Of a DNA stretch of 64,000 nucleotides, positions 63,911 to 64,000 are shown piece after piece. The position numbers and the translations under genes are program-made. Below the pieces are notes generated by a model, which saw only the letters and a program-made list of their open reading frames with translations, had not been told where the DNA came from and searched no databases. Source of the DNA: Desulfoscipio geothermicus. Lineage in GTDB: Bacteria > Bacillota > Desulfotomaculia > Desulfotomaculales > Desulfallaceae. Every line of letters starts with the position of its first letter. The stretch's first letter is position 1. The stretch is taken from the NCBI GenBank assembly GCA_016841645.1, contig JAENYS010000011.1:32803-96802 (forward strand), written 5' to 3'.

Positions 63911-64000
63911 AAGTAACGTCGCCAATGAGCGATGGTATTACAATAGGTCCTTGAAAACTAAACAGTGCAAACGAGATGCAAAACGGGCGTCGTTCGTGTT
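63911..64000 (+). promoter_or_regulatory. Leader of an rRNA operon (16S gene begins outside the window)
   Basis: GGTCCTTGAAAACTAAACAG at 63946-63965 is the box found upstream of 16S rRNA in many Firmicutes. The 16S sequence itself is not reached. Confidence 0.75.

Noticed and set aside
1..64000. CRISPR arrays, complete insertion sequences, integrases
   Set aside because: No regularly spaced repeats and no transposase or recombinase frame were seen anywhere in the window.

Overview
The window looks like chromosome of an endospore-forming, anaerobic Firmicute of the Desulfotomaculum/Peptococcaceae type. The reasons are sporulation genes (ytxC, yunB, pdaB, a SPOCS-domain protein, a YjcZ-like peptide, a dacF-like carboxypeptidase), two T-box leaders, strong AGGAGG-type ribosome sites with many TTG/GTG starts, ferredoxin-type redox proteins and a clostridial gene order. 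This is inferred from gene content; no 16S sequence is present, because the window ends in the leader of an rRNA operon.

Layout. 1-13.4 kb is a patchy accessory region: the end of an iron-sulfur flavoprotein gene, uvsE, decayed gene pieces, a lipoprotein, then the most unusual locus. That locus is two homologous structured RNA elements in tandem, each followed by a terminator-like hairpin, leading into a sigma-54 activator with CBS and PAS domains and a Nif11-type peptide precursor (3.2-5.7 kb). After it come a SPOCS protein with a Pro/Cys-repeat tail, the KhtTU K+/H+ antiporter, a phage remnant, and a frameshifted HNH endonuclease. 13.6-18.6 kb (minus) holds tRNA-Leu(GAG) and the slt-coaE-mutM-polA cluster. 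18.8-25.8 kb holds an S41 protease, DedA, PdaB, DacF, an Fe-S aldo/keto reductase and tRNA-Val(GAC).

26-41.5 kb is a second mixed region: orphan small proteins, a flavodoxin-ferredoxin protein, an SDR, a lipoprotein carbonic anhydrase with a stop codon in its signal peptide, a degenerate CDGSH protein, a sensory operon (hybrid kinase, CheR, response-regulator kinase), a Cd/Zn-type P-type ATPase whose N-terminal metal-binding motif carries an in-frame UGA, a radical SAM protein and AzlCD.

41.8-64 kb is dense housekeeping DNA: ytxC, T-box-thrS, L20 leader-infC-rpmI-rplT, an rRNA/tRNA methyltransferase, T-box-pheST, zapA, a PolX/PHP protein, 3-methyladenine glycosylase, a Nif3-like protein, a double U32 peptidase, mutS2, a class A PBP, the deleted remnant of tyrS, yunB, and tandem promoters of an rRNA operon. 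Translation genes are controlled by tRNA-sensing and ribosomal-protein-sensing leaders. DNA repair genes (uvsE, polA, mutM, polX, AAG, mutS2) are numerous.
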